A DNA stretch of 64,000 nt, from NCBI GenBank assembly GCA_016806645.1, contig JACSYO010000438.1:771501-835500 (forward strand), given 5' to 3'. Positions 60,772 to 64,000 of the stretch are shown one piece after another (position 1 is the stretch's first letter; each line of letters begins with the position of its first letter). The notes below the pieces were generated by a model, which worked only from the letters and a program-made list of their open reading frames with translations, had not been told where the DNA came from and did not search any database. Made by a program: the position numbers and the translations under genes. This DNA is from Ophiodon elongatus. Its lineage: Eukaryota; Chordata; Actinopteri; Perciformes; Hexagrammidae.

Positions 60772-60990
60772 CTATCTACCGTTTTTGAAAATATGCATCC
60801 TCAGCCGTGACTCGTCGACCCTCCCCTCGGCGTCCATGACTCCGGGTAAGGTGAGTCGTGCGACGGACAGAGCAGGAGAGCTGACCGCTGCTACTCTCCT
60901 CTGGAAGCCGACGCCTGATTGGGGACTACCCGCTGAGCTCGTCTCCTCTCCGGCTGTCTGCCGCGGGTTCCCGTGAGTCGAGTCCTCCAT
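55708..60990 (-). CDS. TBC-domain Rab GTPase-activating protein
   Basis: Ten exons join to 455 codons plus stop: 60780-60990, 59142-59327, 58879-58997, 58307-58410, 57346-57413, 57059-57205, 56466-56556, 56182-56330, 55961-56102, 55708-55858. The TBC motifs are intact: RGLVW (78-82), IDKDVAR (192-198, carrying the catalytic arginine finger) and YAQG (233-236, carrying the glutamine finger). RWLLLGFQREFEHSDALRLFE and FELFICAAILLENR continue the domain. The expected role is acceleration of GTP hydrolysis by a Rab on membranes. Motifs A and B are separated by about 110 residues, including a Gln-rich stretch (QRQALDQQQTQDQSDEVRER), longer than in most TBC domains. Sequence style is nearest TBC1D15/17/25 and TBC1D16, but I cannot assign a named orthologue. 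The C-terminus is Lys/Cys-rich (YCKRCACRKTDKSK). Confidence 0.87.
60675..60770. repeat. (GATA)n microsatellite at a splice donor
   Basis: About 95 bp of TAGA/GATA tetranucleotides with two interruptions lie at the start of intron 1 of the TBC gene. The donor sequence GTAGATAGAT reads straight into the repeat. Confidence 0.93.
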
Positions 60991-62883
60991 CGGTGCCCAC
61001 AGTCGTCGCGATCACACCACGAGCAGGTGAAGCAGCGCTGGCCGACTGATAACAAACTTTCATCCTCCTCCTGCAGACTACTGCTCAATAAACAACTTCC
61101 CAGAAACCCAATCGGGAGCTGACACCAGACCGGGACTGACTTCCGCCGACAGGAGTCCACTCGTTCAAGATCACACAACTTTGTTGAATGACTTTCATCT
61201 AACCATTTGCAGCCCCGCTGGGTCTCATTCGGCCATCTGGGAGTCACATGACTGCACCTTGAGATCCGAGTTTGGCCACATTCCAGGTGGACTCCAGTGC
61301 CAAAGTTCACGTTGCATTTGCGAGCATATCTCACTCCACCTAGTGGTTTCATTGAACAGCATCAAGCACAAAGTTACATCCCAGCAGGAGACCAGACTGG
61401 CGAGAAGGCGACCCGAAACACAGGACGCAATTCTGTTTTATGTTACACATAAATGTTACATGTTAATATTATACCTACCTGCTAAATAAAGTTTGTTGGC
61501 CTGCTTTTGATAATGCAACAAAACAATAAACCCGGGAACAAGTTGTTAAATGGATCTCCTAAAAAAAACTGTGGGATACAATATTATAGGTCTGTATGGG
61601 AAATAAGCAACAGAAAAGGTCAAATAAACAATTTCGCAGCCAAAAAGGTCATGTCCTTCTGAATCCAAATTGAAGGTCTAATGATGTAAAGTGTCATATG
61701 TTGTACAGAAAACATCAAACGCTAAAATTGACTTGACCGAGTTATATCTGCTGTTGCAACTACCAAAATATATTCCCTAATCCATCATCTTAACGGGTAT
61801 AAAAGCAGTTTTATTCTCAGCTGCAGGAAACACATTAAAAACACTGTGAGAAGAACTGTAAAACAAGTAGGCTCACATGTATGCATGTCTATCTTTACTC
61901 TCATTGTGTACATTGTAAGGGTTATTGATCTCTGTAGTCCTCCTGTCCATACTGGCTGTGAAGTCTTCCCTTCCTCCGGTGATCAAACGGAAGTGATTGG
62001 GACAGAATCAGAATCCAGTCGATGCATTCTAAAGTTCAGCTAAAGCCAATATGTGGAAAATGGTATCTGTCTTTTTAGAAAGAAACTCCTGCTCTGTGCT
62101 TTCATGGCCTGAGGATTGGTAACACAGAGAGGGAATTGATTTGTCTCAATAAGAGACATACGGTATCAGACCGCTTGAGCCTGCTGACTGCTCAGTAACC
62201 TTTTTGGCCAGCATGAGGAACAATTACAGCAACCAGTGACACTATCAATTTACATGTGGGCATGTCATGGTTAGATTAGCCTTGGAAATATGTGAACTTT
62301 AATTTAGATGCAAACTTGATGGCATTGATCAAGCCATAATTTCCACGCTTTTACCTGTCATTATTGAACCAATGCATTAGTGATGTTGAACTAAAGCCCT
62401 TACACCTGCCCTGCTTTATGACTGTACATGTTATGGTTCATTCTAAAACTCAATGTGAATACAGTTTAAAAAACTGAATTGTTGTTCACTCAGAGAAGTG
62501 TAAATAGACACTTAAACTTCAAGTGAATGTCATCATTTATGTAAAATCACACATTCTCTGTCCAGTTTTAATTTTAATTTTCAAATAATATGACTGGCAC
62601 AGCACATCAGCTGCAGTGTTTTCTAATTTTCTCTGAATCTCAATTAGAAAGTCACACCATGGTCAGTGTTTCGGTACCAACTTCCTTTTCTTCCTCAAGT
62701 CATGCTGAACAGGAAACACAGCCAACCATTTCACATCATTGTTAAGATCTAATACATATTGACCAAGCGCAACAAAGCCCTGCGACCTCTTCTGGGTCCC
62801 TCTCACAGTGAGTATTTACTTTACGCAGAAGACAGGCAGTTTAACGGCAGAGTTTTGTAGAGGTCAATCTATACAGTTTCAGG
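60991..62883. other. Divergent interval TBC gene - Siglec-like gene
   Basis: The TBC gene and the Siglec-like gene are divergently transcribed from this stretch. I see no further gene, and no clear TATA box for either. Confidence 0.5.
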
Positions 62884-63939
62884 ATGTTGGTTAACTTCAG
62901 AATGTCTTCCCTGGATCAGATGAAGCTGATGGGCCTGATTGATCTTACGCTCATATTGATCCTGGCATCTAATTCAAAAGGTGGGTGACATATTGAGTCG
63001 ATATGTTTGTTTTATATTTTATTAATGAAGTATGCATTTTGATAAATATTAATTCTGGTTTGGTTTTCAACCTAGGTGAAAGCTGGACTATTAATGTCAA
63101 AAAACATATCACTGCAACCGTGGGTTCAAACGTGACCATAGGATGTACGTTTACTGTTCCGACCAAACATTACACTAAAAGTGTTCAGGTATTCTGGAAA
63201 AAGAATGAGAGAAGCAACTTTAATACCTTTGACAACGACCAAAATGCATTTGTTTTTCACCCGAATAACACATTTGTGCTGGAGGAGTACAGAGGAAAGA
63301 CCAAACTCATTGGAAATATGAGCAACGGAGACTGCTCCCTCATGATCAATGCCATCATGGCTGATGAACGAAACATCTATGTGCGAGTTATTGCAAAGGC
63401 GAACAACTTCAGTTTTAACCGTAATTCTGTCTCCATTTCTTTGTCTGGTAAGACTTTAAATTATTTATAGGTCATGAATCAAATTGAATAAAGGGAAATT
63501 AAATCAAAACTTTACGTGTTTCTCCCACAGATGCAAGCATTTCACCAATCAATGTGAAGCCAGGTATAACCTGTCAGCTTTTATTCTCTCAATCACATTC
63601 ATATACTTTGTTTTTATACTCCTCAATTTGCTGTGTCAGAAAAAGTAGGTTAAAATGAAATGATAATGAAAACTGATTTTTTTTTTTTTTTAGATACAAT
63701 AATACAAACAACTCCCACCTTTGAAACAAGTAAGTTTGTACAGTTTGATATTTAATATGTCTAAATCTGTAATTTGGTTTCCTTCAATAATAAGATTACT
63801 GTCCATGCGTAGTTTTCTCCACAGTGGGTACGACCCAGGAGACTGTACCACAAAGGCTCGTGGCCATCTATGTACCAGTTCTTGCAATTCTGATCATTAT
63901 TTTTGTCGTTGGAATAGTCTTTGGCATGAAACACAAAAG
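62884..63939 (+). CDS. Siglec-like single-V-set membrane receptor, 5' part
   Basis: Exons 62884-62980, 63076-63447, 63531-63563, 63694-63729 and 63825-63939 join in phase. The model ends at a donor (AAAAG, then GTAATT), so the cytoplasmic tail lies beyond the window. Exon 1 gives a signal peptide (LMGLIDLTLILILASNS). Exon 2 is one V-set domain: SWTINVKKHITATVGSNVTI, then GCTF in strand B, a YRGKTKLIGNM segment and GDCSLMI in strand E. The canonical F-strand Cys is absent (IYVRV). A B-E disulfide, the EYRGKT-type motif and an Arg in strand F are Siglec V-domain hallmarks, so sialic-acid binding is plausible. Two short spacer exons lead directly to a membrane helix (YVPVLAILIIIFVVGIVFG) with no charged residue. 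No C2-set domain is encoded, unlike mammalian Siglecs. Confidence 0.78.
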
Positions 63940-64000
63940 GTAATTTCATTTTTAACTAATTTGGAGTGTTTGTTTCATGACTGATTCTTGTCTTTCTCTT

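Noticed and set aside
55708..60990. TBC1D17 as the name of the TBC gene
   Set aside because: TBC1D17 is on human 19q, but the sequence between motifs A and B and the whole N-terminus do not match what I recall, so I left it unnamed.

Overview
The window is vertebrate nuclear DNA, most likely from a percomorph-type teleost. Introns are short, splice sites are mostly GT-AG, simple-sequence repeats are frequent, and every recognisable gene has a vertebrate counterpart. I assembled the gene models by hand from splice signals and reading-frame phase. Ten protein-coding genes could be built; nine are complete and the last runs off the right edge.

Layout, left to right. A decayed LINE lies at 1-310. 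IGFLR1-like (+) spans 987-3188, with a candidate polyadenylation element shared with KMT2B at about 4203. KMT2B (-) fills 6720-28547: 36 coding exons, 3,894 codons, ending in SET and post-SET domains. A LINE 3' fragment splits a short tandem duplication upstream of it. PSENEN (+), HSPB6-like (+) and PROSER3 (-) follow. LIN37 (+) is head-to-head with PROSER3. These six genes (IGFLR1, KMT2B, PSENEN, HSPB6, PROSER3, LIN37) are also neighbours on human 19q13.12, so the block is ancient conserved synteny and supports the orthology calls.

Right of LIN37 the content changes to a formyl-peptide/chemerin-type GPCR (-), a pancreatic chymotrypsinogen (-), a constitutive HSC70 (HSPA8-like, -), a TBC-domain Rab GAP (-), and the 5' part of a Siglec-like single-V-set membrane receptor (+).

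The genes do not form one pathway. KMT2B (H3K4 methylation) and LIN37 (DREAM/MuvB) act in transcriptional control. PSENEN is a gamma-secretase subunit. HSPB6 and HSC70 are chaperones. The GPCR, IGFLR1 and the Siglec-like protein are probably immune or cell-surface receptors.

I found no clearly new biological system. The most interesting points are local: near-palindromic double polyA signals between convergent genes, a 54-bp exact repeat flanking the GPCR, two 21-bp coding minisatellites in KMT2B, a KMT2C/D-style WDR5 motif in KMT2B, a GC-AG intron in LIN37, a splice donor abutting a GATA microsatellite, and a Siglec-type V domain on a very short receptor.
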